From: Trichomonas vaginalis G3
Taxonomy: Eukaryota > Parabasalia > Trichomonadida > Trichomonadidae
Reading direction: 5' to 3'
DNA length: 64,000 nucleotides
Assembly (NCBI RefSeq): GCF_026262505.1
Contig: NC_067208.1
Coordinates: 7,945,962 to 8,009,961 of the forward strand
The position numbers were made by a program, and so were the translations under genes. The notes beneath the pieces are model-generated. The model was not told where the DNA came from and did no database searches. It was given only the letters and a program-made list of their open reading frames with translations. Numbering within the stretch: the first letter of the stretch is position 1; each line of letters opens with the position of its first letter. Positions 9,674 through 18,409 of this stretch are shown here, in pieces.

Positions 9674-10306
9674 TTAAAGCCCATAAAATGAATTAAGAAC
9701 ACATAAATTTTTATCATCTGCGACGTGACGAATACATTTTAATTTACTCAAGAATGCGTACCCGGATACATTAAATCTAATTCCTGTCTTATTTAATTTC
9801 ACAACTTTGAAAAGGAATGTATGAATAGCTATAAAATGATGAGAAGATGTTTTATGGGTTGCTTCCATTTTTTCTGAAATAAATGAATAAATATAATGCT
9901 TATACGTTTTCATATCTTTTATATTCTTAATAACGAATGGTATAGACCTTTCCACTTCATCTTCCTTCGGTGCTGTTCTTTCATATGAAACATTATTAGT
10001 ATCTTCAACAATGAAACCACAATCGCACAAAATTTTATATGTTCCAATGGTTTCTTTTGATATTTTATCTAATAAATCAAAAACTTTATCAACACCTGTG
10101 CATTTATTTAAATAATAATTTGTGTAAATATCATGATCTTCTTTCTTAATCGTATTAGTTGCATATGTCACGTTTTTAAGAGCTTTTTTGAATTTCTCAG
10201 AATCGAGAGGGGGTGAAAGTAAGATACAAGGGTATTTTTCATTATCAATAAATTGTAACTTATGTGTTACGTATAAATTTAGTACCTTCTTCTGAAAGTG
10301 TTTCAT
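9674..10306 (-). CDS. 210-residue Polinton protein of unknown function
   Basis: The ATG at 10306 lies inside the end of the upstream frame, so the two overlap by 47 bases. The protein has scattered Cys and His (NKCTGVDKVFDLLDK, ILCDCGFIV, KLKCIRHVADDKNLCVL) and a THKTSSHHFIAIHTFLF segment, which could be a metal site. I do not recognise the family. It ends just upstream of the polymerase. Confidence 0.45.
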   Translation of the reverse strand: MKHFQKKVLNLYVTHKLQFIDNEKYPCILLSPPLDSEKFKKALKNVTYATNTIKKEDHDIYTNYYLNKCTGVDKVFDLLDKISKETIGTYKILCDCGFIVEDTNNVSYERTAPKEDEVERSIPFVIKNIKDMKTYKHYIYSFISEKMEATHKTSSHHFIAIHTFLFKVVKLNKTGIRFNVSGYAFLSKLKCIRHVADDKNLCVLNSFYGL

Positions 10307-10790
10307 CTATTTCACCATCTAATAAATTTTGTGTTGATTCTGAGACATAATTTTTATATCTTTCTTCATGAGATTTCTGAACTGCTGATTCTGAAGCTGG
10401 GATATTCATTAAACCCTCTACTTCATTTTCATTATATTTTTCAACTTCTCTTAATTCCTTAATTTTTTCATCTATTTCATCTCTTATTTTTTCCAGTCTT
10501 TCAATTTCAATTTCATCATATTCATTTTCATCTTTAATCCGTTCTTCATAATATTCAGGGAAAACATCAGGTTCTTTAGGTTTTTCTTCTTCAGATGTGG
10601 GATATAAGAAATTTATAACATCATCTTTATTCATTTTTCCATTATAATCTAAATCATTTAATAACTCGGCAAATTTTTGACAATTTCTTAAATAATATTT
10701 ACTAACTTCATAACACATCTCATCTAATATATCCTTTATTTCCTCGTTTGTGAATCCTAATGTTTTCACATCGTTAGTTTTGACGCTCAT
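10260..10790 (-). CDS. 176-residue acidic Polinton protein
   Basis: The start is the ATG at 10790, after TTATTTTTAATTCGTATGAA, close to the leader of the 4473 gene. The protein is strongly acidic with an EF-hand-like stretch (LDYNGKMNKDDVINFL) and a long Glu-rich coiled coil (YDEIEIERLEKIRDEIDEKI, KELREVEKYNENEVEG). The overlap with the next frame may mean one original gene. Function unknown. Confidence 0.45.
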   Translation of the reverse strand: MSVKTNDVKTLGFTNEEIKDILDEMCYEVSKYYLRNCQKFAELLNDLDYNGKMNKDDVINFLYPTSEEEKPKEPDVFPEYYEERIKDENEYDEIEIERLEKIRDEIDEKIKELREVEKYNENEVEGLMNIPASESAVQKSHEERYKNYVSESTQNLLDGEIDETLSEEGTKFIRNT

Positions 10791-10864
10791 TTCATACGAA
10801 TTAAAAATAAATTATTCAAAAATGTGAGACATGAATGTTTAAAGTTTATTTTTTATTTTTTATT

Positions 10865-11455
10865 TCATTCATGAAAATAATTATTTCTAATTTCTTTTAT
10901 TCTCTCGTACATACTAGATTTGAAGAATTCGGAACTTTTACCATAATCTCCTAAATGTTTTCTTATCCCTAACGTGTGCCAGTTATTATATGAAACTGAA
11001 TAAACTTTATCTTTATCTTTACACCTTTCATCACTTCCAATATATTTATATCTCAGTTTTGATTTAGCATTTTCATATTCATTAGCGTTTAATAATTCAC
11101 AGTCTTCCTTTTTAAATTGATGTTTAAGATATTCAGGATTTAATACTCTACGTTTATATGCTCCTAACTTAGTTCTAAAGGTTTTTCTACAAAATTTAGG
11201 AATTCCATCCTCTTTAATGTCATCAATGATTTCCATTTCATTATTTTCAATTTCTTCTTCTCGTTTATGAGGTCTTTGATTATGACTCCATTGATTCCAT
11301 GAAATTAAATATTCTTTATCATTATATTTATACCTCATTAGCTTATTTTGGCTTTCATATTCATTTAATAATTCACAATCTTCATTTTTAAATTGAAGTT
11401 TAACCCATTCAGGATTTAAACAATGTTTAATTAATCGCGGAATATCTGACATCAT
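10865..11455 (-). CDS. Polinton protein with two copies of a ~60-residue FKKEDCELLN repeat
   Basis: Two related modules are visible. The first reads PEWVKLQFKNEDCELLNEYE then LMRYKYNDKEYLISWNQW; the second PEYLKHQFKKEDCELLNANE then KLRYKYIGSDER...YSVSYNNW. Modules of the form F...DCELL..EY......LRYKY are met in large DNA viruses and near homing endonucleases, where they are thought to bind DNA; this comparison is from memory. It is the outermost gene at the right end, next to the A/T-rich tail. Confidence 0.55.
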   Translation of the reverse strand: MMSDIPRLIKHCLNPEWVKLQFKNEDCELLNEYESQNKLMRYKYNDKEYLISWNQWSHNQRPHKREEEIENNEMEIIDDIKEDGIPKFCRKTFRTKLGAYKRRVLNPEYLKHQFKKEDCELLNANEYENAKSKLRYKYIGSDERCKDKDKVYSVSYNNWHTLGIRKHLGDYGKSSEFFKSSMYERIKEIRNNYFHE

Positions 11456-11700
11456 CTATATATAGCTTCTTTTATAAAAGATAAAAAAATAAATTATTTT
11501 AAAATTAATGTTAATTTTTTAAAATGTGTTTAGTATATAATATTTATTACTAATTTATTTAATAATGTCGCGCTTTCTTACGAATTCATGACTTAAAAAA
11601 CGTAAGAAAAAATTTTTATATCATCTATATATAGAAGATGTGAAAATATACCTTCATCTATATATAGACGTAACAAAAAAAGTCACACACCCCTTCCTAT
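11456..11700. repeat. A/T-rich right tail of the Polinton with repeated CATCTATATATAG
   Basis: CATCTATATATAG occurs at about 11452-11464, 11621-11633 and 11652-11664. The pair TTTCTTACG (11573) and CGTAAGAAA (about 11600) form a hairpin. After the last repeat, base composition changes to host-like sequence (GTCACACACCCCTTCCTATCC). This probably holds the right terminal repeat, but its edge cannot be fixed without the left end. Confidence 0.5.
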
Positions 11701-12025
11701 CCTACTACTTTTCGATTCTGAAAATCATCATATATTCCTAGCTTGGTTTAATAAGCATATATTTCCATTATACATAATCTCATTTTCTAGAAAATAAATC
11801 ATAGATAATGAAGCTGGTATAAGTTGAGAACTAATATGTGGGTGGTCAGAACCATTAAAATGGCTCAAAATATATATTTACTAGTTCATATCTATCCAAT
11901 ACCTATATGGTAAGTATCCACCGCCAAAAATCCAAGAATATCTGTAAAAATTTTGTTGGTCTAGCTTTTGTGTATTTCAATGTAGATTCAAAATTGAATA
12001 TCCATATCGTCCAAAATCTTAATTT
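11701..12025. other. Intergenic DNA upstream of the membrane protein gene
   Basis: No gene, repeat or RNA recognised. The last 30 bases before the ATG (CCATATCGTCCAAAATCTTAATTT) contain no clear TCA-type initiator. Confidence 0.5.
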
Positions 12026-13678
12026 ATGTTTGGGTTGTTTATCTTGCTCGTTTCTTCTATAAATGTAAATGTACCAGGATATTATACAACAGAAGTTTAT
12101 AACACAGGTAGTACTATTGACTTCAATCTTACATTTTTCAAAAACTATAATTATTATATTGCATTTTGCAAATACCCGGATTCACTTACAATTAACGATC
12201 ATCAATTAACAAGTCGTATTTACAAAATTGAAAACCTAGGAGCATCTTTAAATATTTCAGTATCCTCACCGTCGACTTTATCATTTGGCGTTTTCCAAGT
12301 TCCTTCCAAAGTATACTCACTAGAATTCTTAATCTTACCTCCAGAAACATCATCGTATTCAATAGTAAATAAAAATCTCGGTGAAGAAAACTATTATTTG
12401 TTAATCTTGAACGATAATTTAATAGACATTAAAATATCACAAGAAGTTAATGATACAAATATAATTCAATATAGTGTATCAGGCGATCTTCATGACTCAA
12501 AAGATAATAATTCATCAATTCCAAAAACTAAAATAATAGCTATCAAATATACTCATATCTTTCATAGGGTATCAAACACAACTTATTTGATCTCAACAAA
12601 TGCAAATAATAACACTTTTTATGGCTTTGATTCCAGATATCATTCTCTTTTATTCAACGAATCAATTAAAGTTGAAGAAATTCCAGACAATGATGTTGTA
12701 ACAATAGTTTATGGTCACCATCATTATTCTCTTTCTAGTGAAAACCCTCTTACCATTAAGATTCCAAATGGAACAGCTCTAGTTTTCACAAGATCTTTAT
12801 ATGTAACAGGAGTTGCAAAAACATATGGAGAATCGTTGAATATTCTTGGATCATCAAATATAACTGCTATACAATTTGCAATCAAAGGTAGTCTCACATT
12901 GGCAACATATAAATCAAACGCAGATTGTGATTTTATAGTTTATAATGTCTCAAATGTATATTGCTACAATTATATTGTTATTTCAGGAAGTATGAAATAT
13001 AAAATAAACATATCAAATAGTATGCATTATTATTGTGTATTCTCAGCTTTTACAACTGGGAAATCCATTATTTCCCCGGATCACGACTTTGTCCATCAAT
13101 CTATAAATACAAATGGAAAAATGAATTATTATGATACTAGTTCTACAATGAAAGTTTATGAACCAGTTATCACGAGGGTTGCTAACAGTTATCACGAAAA
13201 TGATATTGTTACAATTAAGAATTCGGCAGCATCTACCGATGAAAATTATGTGATTGACGGTAATGTGTCATATAATGCTTTTTATGAAATTGATGGATAT
13301 TTAGTAAATAAACTCAATGATTATACATATGGAGTCATGAACAAACCAAATTATGAAGTAATATTTGGTGGTGTTCTACTTGCGGTTGGTTTTATTATTT
13401 TTGTTGGAATTGTCTTCTTTACAAACCCCAAACGTAAAAGTAAAATTGCTGATTCGTCATTAGATGTTGCATTATTAAATCCTGATTTGGATGAAAAGAA
13501 TGGAAATAGTAAGCCAATAAGAAAACCATCTCAAAAGAATCAAAAATTAAATTCAAAACCCAAAGAAAATGTCTCCAAACAAACAAAACAAAATAACCCA
13601 TATTCACCATCAAGTACAATTCAGCATATATATTCTGCACCACCATCAAAGGAAGACTATGATAATCCCTATGATTAA
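12026..13678 (+). CDS. Type I membrane protein, trichomonad surface type, 550 residues
   Basis: The ATG at 12026 begins a signal peptide (MFGLFILLVSSINVNV). About 430 extracellular residues follow, with many N-glycosylation sequons (NLT, NIS, NNT, NNS, NIT) and beta-strand-like sequence with few Cys. One membrane span lies at about 446-468 (VIFGGVLLAVGFIIFVGIVFF), then a stop-transfer NPKRKSK and an ~80-residue cytoplasmic tail rich in Asn, Pro, Lys and Ser. The tail ends in NPYSPSS...YDNPYD, and repeated NPY groups could bind adaptor proteins; that is inference. I do not recognise a named family. Confidence 0.75.
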   Translation: MFGLFILLVSSINVNVPGYYTTEVYNTGSTIDFNLTFFKNYNYYIAFCKYPDSLTINDHQLTSRIYKIENLGASLNISVSSPSTLSFGVFQVPSKVYSLEFLILPPETSSYSIVNKNLGEENYYLLILNDNLIDIKISQEVNDTNIIQYSVSGDLHDSKDNNSSIPKTKIIAIKYTHIFHRVSNTTYLISTNANNNTFYGFDSRYHSLLFNESIKVEEIPDNDVVTIVYGHHHYSLSSENPLTIKIPNGTALVFTRSLYVTGVAKTYGESLNILGSSNITAIQFAIKGSLTLATYKSNADCDFIVYNVSNVYCYNYIVISGSMKYKINISNSMHYYCVFSAFTTGKSIISPDHDFVHQSINTNGKMNYYDTSSTMKVYEPVITRVANSYHENDIVTIKNSAASTDENYVIDGNVSYNAFYEIDGYLVNKLNDYTYGVMNKPNYEVIFGGVLLAVGFIIFVGIVFFTNPKRKSKIADSSLDVALLNPDLDEKNGNSKPIRKPSQKNQKLNSKPKENVSKQTKQNNPYSPSSTIQHIYSAPPSKEDYDNPYD

Positions 13679-13833
13679 TGTTGTTGTTAAAAAATAATTC
13701 CTATTCATGACATATTTTTTCTTTTTTTAGATAAATTTTCTTCACTTCTACCACCAAAGGACCGACATAATACATATATTAGATAAATGCATTATTAGAT
13801 AAATATTTTAGTAAATAAATAATTTATTGTTAA

Positions 13834-14872
13834 GGGTGCACACGAGAGGATCATGTAAACTTCAGAATTTAGAACCTTATTTTTAGGCATTATCTTGGCT
13901 ACCTATTTAGGCTCGAAAAGCAAAAAATATCAAAAAATACAACTTGACTCCATTATGACCCTTTCATGGAGGTAGTTTTTATCCGCTAGTATTTTCCCTT
14001 TGAATCTCTTTACAATTCGAAATCAAATTCAAACCTCAGTAGAAGAAAGGAAGAATCGACTTACTACGGTTGTAATACGAATAAATACATATATTTAATT
14101 ATTTTTATTTGCATAATAATTGTTTGAAGCTCATATTCCATCAAATTTTTAAATAAAAACATTAAAATGTTGAAAATGTTCATATATTTTAATAGGGTTT
14201 TGGCACTTTATTGAGGAATTACTACATACATAGTCGAACTGAACTTGATATTTTGAAATTTAAATTATTTATCAAAATTAAAATTTAACTTGAAATTTAT
14301 AATTATTTAGTCATATTTTGCATAATTCTAAGTAGATTTTGTAAAAAATCAAGAAAGAAAAATTTTAACGTGGTTTATTTTTTCTTTTTTATAATAATAC
14401 ATATTATTATATAATTAACATATTCATAATGTTTCACCCTTTCAAAAATATAATCCTCCTCCTCTCAAATAAACGTACATACGGGTGGCCTCTTTTTTCA
14501 AAAAATTAAAATTTGAAATTTTGGGCTCAAATATTAGAGATTTTTTCAACCTTCAACGATATATGTTGTCTATATCAGACCTCCTTTCTTTTTGATACTT
14601 AACATTGTTCCTAAATCTTAGCCGTTAAGGCTGTTCTGAAAATATTTTTTTCGAAAAAATTCCAAAAAAATTCTTAAAATTCAAAAATCCCTTAATTCCT
14701 GAGGATTTTGGAAAAAAGTTTTTACATGAACATGTGTATATTATATGAAGTATATTGATAAGGTAAAAGTCAAATTTTATTGCATATTCATCGAGAAAAT
14801 AAACTAACGAATCCCTCAAAATTGAGAGGGTAATCCTCCTCCTCTCAAATAAACGTACATACGGGTGCACCC
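13834..14872. mobile_element. 1,039-bp non-autonomous element with TTAA target duplication
   Basis: The sequence begins GGGTGCAC right after TTAA (13830-13833) and ends GTGCACCC right before TTAA (14873-14876), giving 8-bp perfect terminal inverted repeats within a matching TTAA duplication. TTAA duplications are typical of the Kolobok and piggyBac superfamilies; Kolobok elements are known in Trichomonas. The interior has no long coding frame, so this looks like a MITE-sized derivative. It contains two identical copies of a 37-bp block, one adjoining the right end. Confidence 0.6.
14451..14487 (+). repeat. 37-bp direct repeat, internal copy
   Basis: TAATCCTCCTCCTCTCAAAT followed by AAACGTACATACGGGTG is identical at 14451-14487 and 14831-14867, exactly 380 bp apart. 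The second copy overlaps the right terminus of the TTAA element, so the first may mark an earlier terminus or a nested insertion. Confidence 0.9.
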
Positions 14873-15033
14873 TTAAATAAATATTAATTAAGTTCAATAC
14901 TCCATTTTATTGGATACATTCTAATTCAGCTGAACTAAATAGAAAATGATTTGACAATAGATTGGAAACTTTTCATTCCTTATTCAAGAAAAAAAATATT
15001 TTTTTTGAAGAAAAATTCAATCGAAATTAAAAT

Positions 15034-15094
15034 TTACACTTTTAGTGTGGTCGCATTGTCGCTTCGCTCGAATGCGACCACACTAAAAGTGTAA
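15034..15094. repeat. Perfect 24-bp-stem hairpin
   Basis: 15034-15057 (TTACACTTTTAGTGTGGTCG then CATT) is the exact reverse complement of 15071-15094, with a 13-base loop GTCGCTTCGCTCG. The stem is much richer in G+C than the surrounding DNA. It lies about 160 bp right of the TTAA element and 580 bp left of the next gene. It could be a very short foldback element, a cruciform or a structured RNA. Confidence 0.9.
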
Positions 15095-15159
15095 TTATCT
15101 AATTTATGCAAATGAGTCAAAAATTTTACTGTGTATGATTAGATTTCCTTTCAAAAAAA

Positions 15160-15342
15160 TTGAATATAACACAAAAAGCTAATGGAAGCGTAAGGCGACT
15201 TCTTCCCACAGGCCAGGAATTCAATATTGAAACCGAATCCAACACATTTGTTGCAGTTTACTTCAAACAGCAAGGATATACCAGCGTTTATTACACCATA
15301 ATTGAAGATTTCAAATCTACATTTCCCAATAAATTAACGTAG
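15160..15342 (+). pseudogene. Gene fragment, coding-like, no ATG
   Basis: An open frame of about 60 codons has normal coding character (NGSVRRLLPTGQEFNIETES, YFKQQGYTSVYYTIIEDF) but begins only at a TTG, and no in-frame ATG is available. It looks like the last exon-sized piece of a former surface-protein gene. The parent family is not recognised. Confidence 0.35.
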
Positions 15343-15666
15343 GAACCCAATTTCCACGAGTTAGATGCTTAGTAAACTCGTTACCCACTACGAGATATCC
15401 TTTCTATTGTTAGAATAAACCATTATTTATCATATTTCGAATTCAATTTTTTTGAATGGAAAATAATCGTATGCTATAAAATTTTTCCATTTGCCATGTT
15501 ACATAATTGTTATTTAATGCATCCTTATTCTGATTAATATATTTGGGTTGAAAAAATCGGTTACCGATTGGATTGAATTCGTTGATCATGATGGGTAAGG
15601 AAATTTTTCAAAAGTGACATATGATCAAAATTTTTGAGAGCCTTTGAATAAAATAAAATTTTCATA

Positions 15667-15672
15667 TCACTT
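15667..15672 (+). promoter_or_regulatory. Initiator (Inr)-like motif TCACTT
   Basis: TCACTT fits the trichomonad initiator TCA(+1)YWW and lies 3 bases before the ATG at 15675 (A+1 at 15669, 6 bases upstream). Short 5' leaders of this kind are normal in trichomonads. Confidence 0.5.
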
Positions 15673-15674
15673 TT

Positions 15675-16052
15675 ATGGCGACAGAAGAGACAACATACGA
15701 CCTTCTTTCAAGACACGAGGTCATTGCTGAATTCCAAGGCCTTCAGCACATACCATGCAGATTTATGACTTCATTATGCCCAGATCGCTGTGATCATGCA
15801 ACAGATGTTGCACTTTTCAAGGTTCTCGAATACACAAAATACGAGAAGCCAGGTGAATATGGCGATCCAAAGCATGAAACTATTTATGTCGATGTTAAGA
15901 AGAAAGTTTTCAACCAAGATCCAAAGATTCAGGAATATTGCAAGACTTTAGAGGTTGGAAAGAAATATCGTGTTTGTTATGATCATCTTTACCTCAACAG
16001 AAATGGTTCAAGATGGCCAGAGCGCCCATGCACTGAAGTTACACCACTCTAA
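15675..16052 (+). CDS. Conserved small Cys/His protein of unknown function, 125 residues
   Basis: The frame starts at an ATG next to a good initiator motif. The protein has a CPDRCDHATDVALFKV centre, then EKPGEYGDPKHETIYVDVKKKVF and a C-terminal YLNRNGSRWPERPCTEV. The Cys-x3-Cys-x-His group and final Cys could bind a metal. Codon use favours AAG, CTC and other C/G-ending codons more than neighbouring genes, which in trichomonads goes with high expression. The look is of a compact cytosolic protein, possibly of bacterial descent, but I cannot name it and did not compare it with any database. Confidence 0.75.
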   Translation: MATEETTYDLLSRHEVIAEFQGLQHIPCRFMTSLCPDRCDHATDVALFKVLEYTKYEKPGEYGDPKHETIYVDVKKKVFNQDPKIQEYCKTLEVGKKYRVCYDHLYLNRNGSRWPERPCTEVTPL

Positions 16053-16434
16053 TTCGATATTAAGTTATTAGTAAAGTTATTTATATGCAAAATACAAATT
16101 TTTCATAGTTCAATGTCTTCTGAAACCACAAATAAATATTATTCCAAAATTTATTGTAAAAATATCAAGCTATCGAATTCAGTACATTGCACGCAATAAT
16201 TAATATAGTAAAAATCTCTTTTTGGATCTATACTTGAGACATATTGTGATTATTTTTAGAATATCAAATCGATTTCATGGTTTAGGATTAATATAAATAC
16301 AATTCATAACCTAAATTATCAAGATTGATCTGACTAACATCGAATATTTAATAGAATTCTTGCCATTCGAAAAATAAACAATAATTATAAAATGACAAAT
16401 CTTTAAAACATGATTAGCAAATAAATTAAAAGCA

Positions 16435-17979
16435 TTATGAGTAGTATCTCTTATTACTTTGAACTTGTGATTCAAGTTTCTGAATTCTTTCAATTTTTTC
16501 TTGAAGTTGCTGCTGCAACTGTTTATTTTCTTTTTCTAAAAGCTTAATTTTAAGATTCGCTCCATCTTCAGCATTTTCTTGTAATTGTTCAAGAATTTCG
16601 TCTCTTTCTTCTTTTAATGCTGTAATTTCATCTCTATATAAGTCAGCAGTTGGTCTTGTTCCATGTATAGTCATTGTTTGTCCAGTTATCATGTTTCTTC
16701 TCAACTCATCTGCAATTTCAGATCTTCTCTGATCAATTTCTTTAATTCTGTCTTTAAGAACTTTAACATTATTTGCGCTATCATATTCTATCTTCAATCT
16801 CTTGTTCTCTCCTTTTAGCTGGACAATTTGCAAATTTAATTTTTGAACTGTTGCTTCTATCTCTTCATTATACTTCCTAGCTTCATCGTATCTCCTTGCA
16901 AGCTCTTTGTAATCATCAGGAGCACCTTTAGATACCTTAAGTTCAAGAGGAACCTTCTCTTTTCTCAATAATGATTCAATTAATGAAATTAATTGCAATT
17001 TGTTCATTGATTCAAGCTTATCCATGTCTACATCCAAAGGAATAGCATCTGCTCTGTTTATCATTTGAGCTAATTCCTTGTATGCTTGTATCTGACGATC
17101 CATTTCTGCTTTTTGGGAATCGTCATTTACAATAATTTCAGCATTAGCAAGAATTGACAAATATTGACTTTCATCAATTAATTTATGGGCTAAATCACCT
17201 CTAGATACAGAAGCATGTTCAGCAATTCTTCGACTACATTCAGATAAATCAGATCTTAGTTGTTCAATCGAAAGAATCTGCCTCGTCATAGTGTCTGTAT
17301 CTTCTGGAATTAGTATTCGTTTGGATTTGGATGATCCGGAACTCTTTGGAGTAGAATGTTTTGATTTTGGTTTGAAATAGTCATTAAATAGAATTGTAAG
17401 GTTATCGACAGCTTGCGGAGTTTGAAGGTATTGTGGTGAATTCTGAAATACATTCACAAATGTTTCTGTTGTTTTTTGGATTTTCTCGATTAGTTCGTTT
17501 TTATTAGGAACACTTGAAAGCATGAATGTTCTAGCAATAGAATCAGATACATCCTCATAGAAACTGTTCGCTAGAGCAACATATTGCTTATCAGTAAGTA
17601 AAGTGTTATTATTGATTGCATCTTTAAAAGTACCAAGGTAATTCTTAAATTTTTCGACAGATTTAACGTAAATTGATGTAAGCTTTGATGGGTAGTATTC
17701 TTCATTTGAAAATGGACGAGCTGTTTTACGAATTTGAGATAATAATTTAAACAAATCACGAAAAGCAAGAATGTTCGGAAGCCTTTTGCTACTAAATGTA
17801 TTAACTAATCTATCCCATGATAACAAGAAAGAGCTCTTTTGACCTTGAATGTCACCAGATTTTACTATTTGTTCAAATTTAGCTTGAATGGCAGATAGAT
17901 CTGCAAGAATATGCTCATCTTCAACTACGTCTATGATTTCTTTCACGTAATCATATACTTGCTCTGTAATATCAGTCAT
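16435..17979 (-). CDS. Coiled-coil protein, 514 residues
   Basis: The ATG at 17979 is the first in frame. Residues 1-200 look like an all-helical globular region (WDRLVNTFSSKRLPNILAFR, SIYVKSVEKFKNYLGTFKDA). A Ser/Lys-rich linker (KHSTPKSSGSSKSKR) follows, and residues 230-514 are nearly all coiled coil with heptads (EEIEATVQKLNLQIVQLKGE, DEILEQLQENAEDGANLKIK, LEKENKQLQQQLQEKIERIQ). Such proteins serve in the cytoskeleton, Golgi or vesicle tethering. No diagnostic domain lets me choose. It is transcribed away from the karyopherin gene, and the two share a 430-bp region between their starts. Confidence 0.7.
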   Translation of the reverse strand: MTDITEQVYDYVKEIIDVVEDEHILADLSAIQAKFEQIVKSGDIQGQKSSFLLSWDRLVNTFSSKRLPNILAFRDLFKLLSQIRKTARPFSNEEYYPSKLTSIYVKSVEKFKNYLGTFKDAINNNTLLTDKQYVALANSFYEDVSDSIARTFMLSSVPNKNELIEKIQKTTETFVNVFQNSPQYLQTPQAVDNLTILFNDYFKPKSKHSTPKSSGSSKSKRILIPEDTDTMTRQILSIEQLRSDLSECSRRIAEHASVSRGDLAHKLIDESQYLSILANAEIIVNDDSQKAEMDRQIQAYKELAQMINRADAIPLDVDMDKLESMNKLQLISLIESLLRKEKVPLELKVSKGAPDDYKELARRYDEARKYNEEIEATVQKLNLQIVQLKGENKRLKIEYDSANNVKVLKDRIKEIDQRRSEIADELRRNMITGQTMTIHGTRPTADLYRDEITALKEERDEILEQLQENAEDGANLKIKLLEKENKQLQQQLQEKIERIQKLESQVQSNKRYYS

Positions 17980-18409
17980 AAGAGATCAAAAACGACTTTT
18001 TTATTTTTTTGTTGTTTATTGTAAAAAATTGTGAATTGTAAAATCTCTTTGTATGTCCGATAAAAAAGTTAATCTGACATGAATAATTCTTAACTATCGC
18101 ATGAGATAACTAATACACATTTCCAAATGGGTTTATAATAAGATTTTATAAAATTCAATTTGAAATCTAAAATGGTTTCAAATAATAATATCCAATTTCA
18201 TATTGCTAGGTTAATTTAAACATATTTCATTAACCATTTTACATTATAAGTACTTCATGGGTCCAAATCTTGCCTGATTGATATGATCAATTGATTTAAT
18301 GCTCCAGTATTCCATGATGTTCTAATAATGATTAGATTTTTTGATATTTCATGAAAACGAATATTACTGCATTATCAAGCGAAGTACCATCAAACCAAAA
18401 AATACATTG
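17980..18409. other. Divergent intergenic region
   Basis: Shared 5' region of the coiled-coil and karyopherin genes. It is A/T-rich, and no repeat or RNA is recognised. ACCATCAAACC about 20 bases before the ATG at 18410 is the only initiator-like string. Confidence 0.4.

Larger units (their letters stand above)
1..11690. mobile_element. Polinton/Maverick virus-like element, partial and broken
   Basis: This stretch carries a protein-primed family B DNA polymerase region, a retroviral-type (rve) integrase and several small genes, the hallmark set of Polintons. The element continues past the left edge. Its right edge is placed near 11690 because the last element gene ends at 11455 and the A/T-rich tail with three copies of CATCTATATATAG gives way to unrelated host sequence; no terminal repeat could be confirmed without the left end. 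Genes on the left run rightward (to about 4.16 kb) and those on the right run leftward. Capsid, packaging ATPase and protease genes are not seen in this part. It is a fossil: several genes, the polymerase above all, are broken. The open stretches are still long, so decay looks fairly young. Confidence 0.88.
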
